Source: Lachnospiraceae bacterium | GTDB taxonomy: Bacteria; Bacillota; Clostridia; Lachnospirales; Lachnospiraceae | Direction of reading: 5' to 3' | Assembly: GCA_003446735.1 (NCBI GenBank) | Contig: DMCJ01000087.1 | Location: 1 to 15,291 of the forward strand | DNA: 15,291 bases | Shown: positions 1 to 7,427 of the stretch, piece after piece | Layout of the letters: every line of letters begins with the position of its first letter | Position numbering within the stretch: position 1 is the first letter of the stretch | Program-made: the position numbers and the translations under genes | Notes under the pieces: model-generated | Databases searched by the model: none | What the model was told of the DNA's origin: nothing | What the model saw: only the letters and a program-made list of their open reading frames with translations

Positions 1-2178
1 CTCGGGTGAGTTGCAGAATCCGTCAAGAACTCCGTCACGGGATAATCCCTGGCTCTTCATCCTGTTAAGCCAGTCTGCCTTTCCTGCAGCATCCGAAGCT
101 CTGTCAAAGAAGGTTGCATAGCATGTTTCCACGAAATCTTCGTCTGACATGTTCTTGCCAAGGAACTCCGGTGAATGGAAGAATCCTTCGGTTGAAACCT
201 GATCCACTGTACGCTGTCCGGTAAGAACCTGCTCGCACCAGTATTTGACTCCGGCTATCTCGGCTGTTCTTCCCAGACACTTGGTATACTGTCTGTATAT
301 AAACTGTGTTAAGTTGGGGTTTTTGTCATTCCACTCGGAAGGTGTATAAGTTCCGGGTGTAACGCCATAGCCTGCACAAAGTGTAGCAAACTCCTTGGAG
401 TTGGCAAAGCCGAGATAAACACCGTTTCTGCCTACACACTGGCCCATCTTGTTAACCCAGTCATTTAATCCGGCTTCATCAGGCTCACGACCCATCATTG
501 CCCTGTAGCAGCATGTAACAAATTCCTTGTCTGAAAGATTTTTATTTTTCATCTCATCAGCATCCACTAAGAACGCTGCACCCACCTCGGCGCTCGTCCT
601 TTTACCCGTGAGCATCTGGTCTACCCAGTAATCAACCTCAGACTGAGCGGGAGTTCTTCCAAGACAGATCTCGTATAATCTCGTAACAAATTTACCTACC
701 TCAGTCCTGTTAGCAACAGTTGAAGGCATCGTAGGAATGAGCTCATGCCAAGCGCTGTAGCTGTTGGTAGATGTCTTGTTCGGAGATGTAGCATTGATCG
801 TAGGAAGTACCATCTGTGCTACCTGCTCCTGATCAGCGGGATTGGTGCTGTCTACTATGTTCCAAACTTCCTTTGCCTTATTTGTAAGAGAATACTGGTC
901 ATGTCCCTGATAGATGACTGCATCTGTCATAGGATCGGTTGATGTAGCATAATATGTCATTGCAAGTGCTGCTGCCTGAACATCTTCACCCTGATTGGAG
1001 TTGATACCAAACTCGGTAACAATGATCCTGTGACTAGGTCCAAAAGTATTTGTTACAAAAGTTGAAAGCTGATTGTAGTTGGAACCATCGACAAAGTCGG
1101 CGTTCTGACTGTTTACATCATTGGTAAGACCATATCCTGCTAGAATAGCCTGATCGTTCCAGATCACGGGATTCTCAAGGAGTGCGGGGTAAGGATGGTA
1201 TGCTATAGACCAGTCTCTGCCGCCGCAGCTAGCATTGAATTTTGTTAAGAAATCCTTGCCTGCTACGCCTCTTCCCTGGTCATTGTTTGAAAAGCTGTGA
1301 TCTAAGCATACACAGACTCTCGAGTAATTATTTACCTCACGTACCTGATCGTATACAAGGTTATAGAAGGCTGAATACCTGTTTACAATTTCATCGGGAT
1401 TAGTTGTTCCGGACCAGTTCCACTGAACAGGCATGTTAACCTCATTACCGACTACCCAGGCATCAACGTGAGCTTCGTTTGAGCCAAACTTCTTGGACAT
1501 ATAATCCATATATGCTTCTAATTTATTTCTCTTAGCCGCAGTCTGAGCATCGGGCTGGAAATATTTAGCTGTCTGTCCGGTGCCTGTATCAGTACTTACT
1601 CCGTCATAAGCCAGACCGGCCTGATCAGGCTTGAGCATAAGCTGTACGGTACAGGTTTCACCCGCTGCATTTGCCTGTCTTACTGCCTGATAAAGGGTTT
1701 CACAATCAGGGAAGGAATAAACTCCTCCATTATAATGATACTCTACCGTTCCCCTTGACATGGGATCATCTTCAAACATGAACAGATTCCAGAAATGGTG
1801 GGTTTGCACTCCTTCCTCTGTATTCGTCTTCTTGGTCGATGCCTTTGCGAAAGCATCAAAATTCAGAGGATTTGAAACCATGAAATCCGATGCATTCAAT
1901 ACTGCAGTACCCTCTTCCTCAAGCTCGCCTTCTTCAAGCTTCTTGTCTGCGAGGGCATCTGCCTCTGCCGATACTTCTTTCTCTTCAGTTTTCTCTTCGT
2001 CTGCGTTTACTGACGCTTCGTCAGCTGCCGGTGCAGACGCATCTGTGGTGGCGCTTACCTCTGCTGCAGTCTCTTCCCCTTGTGTCTCTTCCGGCGCCTG
2101 AGCAAATACCGTTGCCGGGAATAAGGACACTACCAAAGCTGTAGCAAGGACAAATGCCGTGATCTTCTTTTTCAGCAT
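1..2178 (-). CDS. Secreted DUF5722 (glycoside-hydrolase-like) protein with C-terminal DUF4214 repeats, 3' end cut by window edge
   Basis: Seen: an open frame of 726 codons from ATG at 2178 to the left edge with no stop. A good ribosome site (GGAGAGG, about 5 bases upstream) sets the start. Residues 1-26 are a signal peptide (MLKKK, hydrophobic core, VFA|QA). Residues 27-85 are an Ala/Glu-rich acidic linker. Residues about 95-465 resemble DUF5722, with WVVGNEVN (E246), a GKDFL segment, AYHPYP and IVTEFGIN (E389). The NE motif and a second Glu 143 residues later fit the acid/base and nucleophile of clan GH-A TIM-barrel glycosidases; that is inference. From F497 onward there are DUF4214 units (LYEICLGRTP, YRAMMGREPDEAG, YTKCLGRT, FFDRASDAAG). 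The last visible residues align with the near-terminal SxEF motif of the paralogues, so only a short tail is probably missing. It is the third gene of the operon, 24 bases after the upstream stop. The substrate is unknown; a polysaccharide is likely. Confidence 0.85.
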   Translation of the reverse strand, partial: MLKKKITAFVLATALVVSLFPATVFAQAPEETQGEETAAEVSATTDASAPAADEASVNADEEKTEEKEVSAEADALADKKLEEGELEEEGTAVLNASDFMVSNPLNFDAFAKASTKKTNTEEGVQTHHFWNLFMFEDDPMSRGTVEYHYNGGVYSFPDCETLYQAVRQANAAGETCTVQLMLKPDQAGLAYDGVSTDTGTGQTAKYFQPDAQTAAKRNKLEAYMDYMSKKFGSNEAHVDAWVVGNEVNMPVQWNWSGTTNPDEIVNRYSAFYNLVYDQVREVNNYSRVCVCLDHSFSNNDQGRGVAGKDFLTKFNASCGGRDWSIAYHPYPALLENPVIWNDQAILAGYGLTNDVNSQNADFVDGSNYNQLSTFVTNTFGPSHRIIVTEFGINSNQGEDVQAAALAMTYYATSTDPMTDAVIYQGHDQYSLTNKAKEVWNIVDSTNPADQEQVAQMVLPTINATSPNKTSTNSYSAWHELIPTMPSTVANRTEVGKFVTRLYEICLGRTPAQSEVDYWVDQMLTGKRTSAEVGAAFLVDADEMKNKNLSDKEFVTCCYRAMMGREPDEAGLNDWVNKMGQCVGRNGVYLGFANSKEFATLCAGYGVTPGTYTPSEWNDKNPNLTQFIYRQYTKCLGRTAEIAGVKYWCEQVLTGQRTVDQVSTEGFFHSPEFLGKNMSDEDFVETCYATFFDRASDAAGKADWLNRMKSQGLSRDGVLDGFCNSPE

Positions 2179-2202
2179 GTTTCCTCTCCTTTTCCTTTTA
2201 CA

Positions 2203-4278
2203 TTATTCTATTCCAAAGGATCTTTTGAGTATTTTAAACTCCTCGGATCCTGAGAAACCTGCAAGTACCTCGTCCCTTGTGCCGCCGGCCTTTAATTTCG
2301 CGAGCCAGTAGTTGTAGCCCGCCTCATCCGGTTCTCTGTCAAAGAACGTGTGGTAGAGGACTTTTACATAATCCTCATTTGAAAGGTTCTTATTTAAGAA
2401 TTCCTTTGAATGGAAGAATCCGTCGGTCGAAACCTGATCGATGGTCTTATATTTTCCTGTTATCTGAGCGCACCAGTAATAAAGGCCTTCTTCGTCGTAA
2501 TTTCTCTCAAGAGCCTTGGTATAAAGCCTTGAAACGAATGCTTTAAGACCTTCACTTGCCGTAGGAGAAGGCGTTACGCTGTTGCTGCTGTTGTTGCTTC
2601 CGTTGTTGTTACTGCCGCTTCCGGTTCCGTTTACATCTATGGTTCCTTTTTTGATCCCGTACTCCTTGCAGATATTTGCAAATTCCTGTGAATCGGCAAA
2701 CCCTTTGAATACGCTTTCTCTGCTTGTGCCGCCATTTAGCTTGCCTACCCAGTCGCTCTTTCCGGCAGAGTCTGAGGATCTGTCCATCATGACGCGGTAA
2801 AGCGTCTCTACATAATCATCATTTGATGCTTTTGAATTCTTATATTCGTCGCTGAAGAAGAATCCGAATGCCACATTTGCTCCGTCACTCTCCTTCTTCA
2901 TAAGCTTTTCTTTCCAGTAATCAAGACCGTTTGCATCGGGCTCTCTGTTAAGACAGTATCTGTAAAGCCTTCTGACAAAAGCCTCAACCTTTACCGGATC
3001 CGCGGGAGTGCTGCCTTCCTTGGTAACTCCGAAATAATTGGCGATACCGGTAGCATCAGCGATACCTATCTGCCTTAAGGCTTCCTCATTGGTGATTATC
3101 GCCGCGTCTGCCGCATTTGAGATATAGGCATGTTCGACAATAATGCCGGGAATGCCTCGAAGCTTGCTGTTTCTTATTACCGAATAATAATCGGCTCTCG
3201 ATCCGTCGGGATATTTATCCGTATTTGCAACTCTTATAAAAGTACCTCTCGTGGGAAGTCCCACAAGGCCTAACTGGCTAAGAATGTGTGACGCAAGGCC
3301 CTGTCCGGATGCGCCGACACCGGGCTGGTAATTACTGTTCGGGTAATAAACCTCAGCGCCTCTCATTCCCGATGAACCCGAATTTAAATGAAGACTTACA
3401 AATACATCGGCTCCGGCATCTGCTGCCATCTGTGTCCTTGTCTCAAGGCAGATCGCATTGGGCTGGCCGCCTACGGGGCATGCTCCCGAATTTCTCGTAG
3501 AACACACTATGATGTCGGGATAATTGCTTAATTCCTCAGCTACATACCGGGCTATCTTTAAAGTATAGATCTCTTCTCTTATACCGTTCTTGCTCGCACC
3601 GGTATGAGATGCGTCATGTCCGGGATCGAGCATGACTACGAATTTTCCATCGGAAGTCTGTTCCGTTGTAAGGAGATCGCTTCCCGCATTTGAAAGCGCG
3701 TTCTTAACGCCTCCGGCTATGGATGAAATATCCACTCCATTTGAGATATCAGCCGTTATTATTTCTTTTTCGTATTCTCCCGCCTCAGCTTCCGTATCAA
3801 GCGCCTCTTCGGTTGCAGTGAAGCTTATGTCCATCCCGAGATCGGAAAGATAAGTCTCCGAAACATTTCCGTCCGCATCTGTAAGCACGAGACGACCAAA
3901 GCCATACTCACCTGCCGCACCGATCGGGATCTTAAATACTATGCCTTCTTCGTTTATAAGCTCTGCATCATATTCCGAAGAAGCTCCGGTTGGTTTACTA
4001 ACAAGTGTTATCTTTGCTCCGGTTAAGCGGGGTGCATCCATTCCTATGACAAGTCCCTGGCTTTCCCCGATATTAAGCTCGGGATAAGCCAGAGCCGCAT
4101 AGTCGATGGCCGGAAGCTCCGCAGCTTCCGGAGCCGTCGCATCTTCATATACTTCGTTTTCGGTTACATCGGCGCCGCCTATATCAGCCGTATCTGCTTC
4201 GGCGTAAACCGTTGCCGGCATAAAGGTAAGCGCCATGCTTATGGACAATAAAACCGCCGTAAGCTTAAATTTTTTCAT
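2203..4278 (-). CDS. Secreted N-acetylmuramoyl-L-alanine amidase (amidase_3) with DUF4214 repeats
   Basis: Predicted to cut the amide bond between N-acetylmuramic acid and L-Ala in peptidoglycan, outside the membrane. The 691-residue protein has a signal peptide (1-26, ends VYA|EA), an acidic linker, an unassigned domain (about 55-160) shared with its upstream paralogue, an amidase_3 domain (about 210-418) and DUF4214 modules (430-545 and 578-691) split by a Gly/Ser/Asn linker (549-576). The zinc/catalytic set looks intact: H221 in LDPGHD, E235 in IREEIYTLKIA, H297 in SLHLNS and E382 in VEHAYISN. The frame extends to a GTG at 4335, but ATG 4278 was chosen because AGAGGAG lies 7 bases upstream and the signal peptide begins there. 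The gene follows the degenerate paralogue by 53 bases and precedes the DUF5722 gene by 24, so the three are probably cotranscribed. The family call is firm; its exact wall role and whether DUF4214 anchors it are inference. Confidence 0.88.
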   Translation of the reverse strand: MKKFKLTAVLLSISMALTFMPATVYAEADTADIGGADVTENEVYEDATAPEAAELPAIDYAALAYPELNIGESQGLVIGMDAPRLTGAKITLVSKPTGASSEYDAELINEEGIVFKIPIGAAGEYGFGRLVLTDADGNVSETYLSDLGMDISFTATEEALDTEAEAGEYEKEIITADISNGVDISSIAGGVKNALSNAGSDLLTTEQTSDGKFVVMLDPGHDASHTGASKNGIREEIYTLKIARYVAEELSNYPDIIVCSTRNSGACPVGGQPNAICLETRTQMAADAGADVFVSLHLNSGSSGMRGAEVYYPNSNYQPGVGASGQGLASHILSQLGLVGLPTRGTFIRVANTDKYPDGSRADYYSVIRNSKLRGIPGIIVEHAYISNAADAAIITNEEALRQIGIADATGIANYFGVTKEGSTPADPVKVEAFVRRLYRYCLNREPDANGLDYWKEKLMKKESDGANVAFGFFFSDEYKNSKASNDDYVETLYRVMMDRSSDSAGKSDWVGKLNGGTSRESVFKGFADSQEFANICKEYGIKKGTIDVNGTGSGSNNNGSNNSSNSVTPSPTASEGLKAFVSRLYTKALERNYDEEGLYYWCAQITGKYKTIDQVSTDGFFHSKEFLNKNLSNEDYVKVLYHTFFDREPDEAGYNYWLAKLKAGGTRDEVLAGFSGSEEFKILKRSFGIE

Positions 4279-4285
4279 AAATCTT

Positions 4286-4292
4286 CTCCTCT
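4286..4292 (-). promoter_or_regulatory. Ribosome binding site fixing the amidase start at 4278
   Basis: AGAGGAG on the minus strand, 7 bases before ATG 4278. The longer reading from GTG 4335 has no comparable site and would put 19 extra residues, including a KKRRR stretch, ahead of a complete signal peptide. Confidence 0.75.
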
Positions 4293-4331
4293 TTTTCCCC
4301 AAAGTTCCCCTTATGATCACCTTAAATATGA

Positions 4332-6374
4332 TCACTTAATGCCGTAGGACTGCTTTAAGGCATTAAACTCTCTGGATTTTGCAAATCCGTTAAGCACCTC
4401 AAGTCTTGAAGTACCCTTTCTTAATCTTGTGGTCCAGTCGGTATAACCGGCCTGGTCAGGCTCCCTGTCAAAGAATGTGTGGTAAAGTACGGTAACATAT
4501 TCTCCGTCGGTAAGTCCTTTATTCTTAAACTCAGGTGAGGTAAAGAATCCAATCGTTGAGACATCATCTATTGACATCCTTCCGTCAAGAACTTCATTGC
4601 ACCAGTAATCAAGTCCGGCCGTATCATAAGGTCTTCCGAGCGCCTTTGTATAAAGTCTTGCGATAAAGGTCGTAAGGCCGGGATTTCTGTTCCTTCCGGT
4701 TACGTTCAGCTCGCCCTTCTTGATGCCGTATGTCCTGCAGATCTGTGTATACTCTGCGGAATTTGCAAATCCGCTGTATACGCCTATCCTTCCGACACCG
4801 TTCTCTAATTTATATACCCAGTCGGCTTTTCCTGCCGCATCGGAGGGTCTGTTCATAAGAACGTGGTATAAGGATTCTACGAAATCTTCGTTTGATAAGT
4901 TCCTGTTCTCAAACTCCTGGCTGAAGAAGAAACCGTATGCAGCGGTGATACCGTCAACGTTCCTGTTCATCAGCTGATTGGTCCAGTATTCAAGACCTGC
5001 CGCATCGGGCTGTCTCTCAAGGCAGTACCAGTAGAGACGGCTTACGAATGCAGAGATATTTGCACGGTCAGGAGCTGTGTCGGGCTCCTCAGTCTTTTTC
5101 GGAAGGCCGAAGAAATCAACGACTGCCTGCGCATCAGCTTCGCCGATGGCTTTTATCGCCTGCTCTCTGAAGAGGATATCGGATTCTGCCTGATTTGACA
5201 TATATCCGTGCTCAATAACCACTGCAGGGATACCGTTTACCTTGCACTGTCTTATAAGAAGATTGGCATCGGCATAGGATTTGTCGGGATATTTAACATT
5301 CCTGGTGGTATTTGATGTAAGGCTCCTTATCGAAAGCCCTACCTTTTTAAGCTGATTTGCAACATGGTTGGCGTAGTTCTCACCCCTTGCTCCGAAAGCA
5401 GCATTGTAATTATCATTGGGGAAGTAGATATCCACTCCTCTTGTTTTCGTATTTTTTACAACATTTGTGTGAAGGCTGATAACAAGGTCTGCCTTAACGT
5501 TTATCGCTTTCCTTACTCTGGCATTGATACAATCAGTCTCACTTCCGCCGCCGGAGGGGCAGGATGTGTTGTTCCTGGAGGATGTAACGATGACCTTGTC
5601 ATAGGAACTTAAATATTCTGCCATGTACTGGCCGATCTTTAAGTTGTACTTGGATGCTCTGTATCCGGGCTGGTTCTTTGTGGTAGGGCCTTCATGATAA
5701 TCATCCTTGCCGGGATCAAGCATGATGACGACCTTTCCGTCGTTCGTACGCTCTTCGGAAAGACTGTCGGATAAACCGGCGCTTAAGGCCGCTCCTACGG
5801 ATGCGCTTATCGCTGCCGTATCGGGAGTCTCGGAAACCTCAACATCGGCTATCTGAGATCCGAATTCTTCCGCTTCCTCTCCGATCGTCTCTTCGTATAT
5901 GTTATAGCAGACATCCTCATATCCTAAGTCTGCAAAGCTCATCTCGACATATTCGCCGTTTTCAAGCTGGAATGATAATGATTTAAGGGCTTTGATACCT
6001 GCTTTTGCATTCGGGATCTCGAATACTACGGATTCATTATCCATAACGGACGCCGGATAAGCTTCCTCTTCTCCGGTGCCTTCATATACCGTCTTAAGGA
6101 TCGCATCGCTGTAGGCCGTGGCATCCACTCCTATTACAACGCCCTGAGTCTCGCCGACCCATACTTCCGGGAATGCAAGTGCCGCATATTCGATGGCGGG
6201 GAAGGATTCGTTTAATACCTCCTCACTCGCTTCTACCGGCGCTTCGTCGGTAACAACAAAACCTTCATCAAAATTTTCCTCGGGCATTTCTTCAGCAAAT
6301 ACTGCTGTTGCCGGGGTAAGTGCCATGATCGCAGCCATGGAGAATGCTGCCAAAATTTTACTGATCTTCCTCAT
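4332..6374 (-). CDS. Secreted amidase_3-fold protein lacking two zinc ligands, with DUF4214 repeats (probable pseudoenzyme)
   Basis: 680 residues. Signal peptide 1-28 (hydrophobic core, AVFA|EE), acidic linker, N-terminal domain 59-163 shared with the downstream paralogue, amidase_3-like domain about 212-424, then DUF4214 modules at about 437-550 and 565-680. The ATG at 6374 follows AAGGAG. In the amidase_3 family the first zinc ligand is the His of DPGH and the second is a Glu five residues before the LxIA helix motif. Here they are K223 (LDPGKDD) and A240 (YRASKYNLKIG). The third-ligand His (H302, SLHTN) and the catalytic Glu (E388, IEHGYMSN) remain. The reading frame is otherwise intact, so this is not a decayed gene. 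Inference: it binds peptidoglycan without cleaving it, regulates its active paralogue, or uses substitute ligands (H227 is nearby). It is the first gene of the three-gene operon, behind a promoter with a palindromic operator. Confidence 0.85.
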   Translation of the reverse strand: MRKISKILAAFSMAAIMALTPATAVFAEEMPEENFDEGFVVTDEAPVEASEEVLNESFPAIEYAALAFPEVWVGETQGVVIGVDATAYSDAILKTVYEGTGEEEAYPASVMDNESVVFEIPNAKAGIKALKSLSFQLENGEYVEMSFADLGYEDVCYNIYEETIGEEAEEFGSQIADVEVSETPDTAAISASVGAALSAGLSDSLSEERTNDGKVVIMLDPGKDDYHEGPTTKNQPGYRASKYNLKIGQYMAEYLSSYDKVIVTSSRNNTSCPSGGGSETDCINARVRKAINVKADLVISLHTNVVKNTKTRGVDIYFPNDNYNAAFGARGENYANHVANQLKKVGLSIRSLTSNTTRNVKYPDKSYADANLLIRQCKVNGIPAVVIEHGYMSNQAESDILFREQAIKAIGEADAQAVVDFFGLPKKTEEPDTAPDRANISAFVSRLYWYCLERQPDAAGLEYWTNQLMNRNVDGITAAYGFFFSQEFENRNLSNEDFVESLYHVLMNRPSDAAGKADWVYKLENGVGRIGVYSGFANSAEYTQICRTYGIKKGELNVTGRNRNPGLTTFIARLYTKALGRPYDTAGLDYWCNEVLDGRMSIDDVSTIGFFTSPEFKNKGLTDGEYVTVLYHTFFDREPDQAGYTDWTTRLRKGTSRLEVLNGFAKSREFNALKQSYGIK

Positions 6375-6404
6375 TTTTTCTCCTTTTCTGACCGGACCCG
6401 TAAA

Positions 6405-6429
6405 TACAGGCCTGTAAACATGTTTACAG
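6405..6429 (-). promoter_or_regulatory. Palindromic operator candidate overlapping the transcription start
   Basis: CTGTAAACATGTTTACAG (6412-6429) is a perfect 18-bp palindrome. It overlaps a second perfect palindrome, TACAGGCCTGTA (6405-6416), so CTGTA-type half-sites occur three times in 25 bases. The block covers the predicted start of transcription and early leader of the amidase operon, where a repressor would block initiation. The half-sites resemble those of LacI/GntR-type regulators; the regulator is not encoded in the window. Confidence 0.5.
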
Positions 6430-6433
6430 TTTC

Positions 6434-6464
6434 ATCATAACATCTGTGTGTCTTTGTATATCAA
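6434..6464 (-). promoter_or_regulatory. Promoter of the secreted amidase/DUF5722 operon
   Basis: On the minus strand, a -35-like TTGATA (6459-6464) and an extended -10, TGT followed by TATGAT (6434-6439), separated by 19 bases. The spacer is long, but the TGn extension compensates. The -35 overlaps the stop codon of the GDP-L-fucose synthase gene. Predicted start about 6427, some 50 bases before ATG 6374. Confidence 0.5.
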
Positions 6465-7426
6465 CGTCCTTCCATCCTGGCGTTTTCGATATTGTCCTTA
6501 AACCACTCATAGGCAAGACGTACGCCTTCTTCAAGCTCGATCTTATGCATCCAGCCCATCTCATGAAGCTTTGTTACGTCCGTAAGCTTTCTGGGTGTAC
6601 CGTCGGGCATTTCGGTATTCCATCTGATGTTTCCTTCATATCCGACGGTATTTTTAATAAGTAACGCCAGTTCTTTAATTGTTATCTCTTTGCCGGTTCC
6701 TATATTGACATGCTGCAGGCCGCTGTAATTCTCAAGGAGATACACGCAGGCATCCGCCATATCGTCAACATAGAGGAATTCCCTTAAGGGGCTTCCCGTT
6801 CCCCAGAGCTCTACCTCGGGGGCATTATTCTTTTTGGCTTCATGGAACTTCCTTATCATCGCGGGAAGTACATGTGAGCCTTTAAGATCGTAATTGTCGT
6901 AAGGACCGTAGAGGTTCGTAGGCATGCAGCTGATGAAATCATCGCCGTATTCCATCTTGAAGAACTTGCACATTTCAAGGCCTGCGATCTTAGCGATCGC
7001 ATAAGCCTCATTGGTTATCTCGAGCGGCCCTGTAAGAAGCGCATCCTCGGGGATCGGCTGGGGAGCCATCCTCGGGTATATGCAGGTGCTTCCAAGGAAT
7101 AGGAGCTTCTTTACCTTGTAATCGTGGCAGCACTTTATCACATTGCACTGAACCTGCATGTTGTCCCAGGCAAACTCGGCCGGATAGGTGTTGTTGGCAT
7201 TTATACCGCCTACCTTTGCCGCAGCAAGGACTACAACGTCGGGGCGCTCTTTTTCGAAGAAGCTTTTTACCGCCGCCTGATCCGTAAGCTCGAGCTCTGC
7301 ATGGGTCCGGCCTATGATATTATCATAACCCTTGTTTTTTAAATTCCTGACTATGGCACTGCCAACCAGGCCACGGTGGCCGGCCACATAGATCTTATCT
7401 GTTTTCTGTATGCGATATTCGCTCAT
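6461..7426 (-). CDS. fcl: GDP-L-fucose synthase (GDP-4-keto-6-deoxy-D-mannose 3,5-epimerase/4-reductase)
   Basis: Converts GDP-4-keto-6-deoxy-D-mannose to GDP-L-fucose with NADPH by two epimerisations and a reduction, in the cytoplasm. The 321-residue protein has the usual length for the family. Motifs: Rossmann nucleotide site GHRGLVGSA (16-24), GSTCIYP (112-118) with the conserved active-site Ser and Cys, and the short-chain dehydrogenase pair Y142/K146 (YAIAK). NLYGPYDNYD and the LPAMIRKF segment are typical of Fcl. The start ATG at 7426 lies one base after the gmd stop, so the two steps are translationally linked. It is the last gene of the glycan operon; the next promoter overlaps its stop. 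The name wcaG is also used for this gene. Confidence 0.93.
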   Translation of the reverse strand: MSEYRIQKTDKIYVAGHRGLVGSAIVRNLKNKGYDNIIGRTHAELELTDQAAVKSFFEKERPDVVVLAAAKVGGINANNTYPAEFAWDNMQVQCNVIKCCHDYKVKKLLFLGSTCIYPRMAPQPIPEDALLTGPLEITNEAYAIAKIAGLEMCKFFKMEYGDDFISCMPTNLYGPYDNYDLKGSHVLPAMIRKFHEAKKNNAPEVELWGTGSPLREFLYVDDMADACVYLLENYSGLQHVNIGTGKEITIKELALLIKNTVGYEGNIRWNTEMPDGTPRKLTDVTKLHEMGWMHKIELEEGVRLAYEWFKDNIENARMEGR

Positions 7427-7427
7427 T

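Noticed and set aside
1760..2144. Plus-strand Ser/Ala-rich and Leu-rich open frames
   Set aside because: They are the complement of the Glu/Ala-rich linker and signal peptide region of the DUF5722 gene.
4279..4335. Longer amidase start at GTG 4335 overlapping the upstream gene by four bases
   Set aside because: It adds 19 residues ahead of a normal signal peptide and lacks a ribosome site, whereas ATG 4278 has AGAGGAG at ideal spacing.
6412..6429. Palindrome as a CcpA cre site
   Set aside because: The half-sites look similar, but the TGTAAAC/GTTTACA core spans 16 bases with central AT. Cre sites span about 14 with a central CG. Kept only as an unassigned operator.
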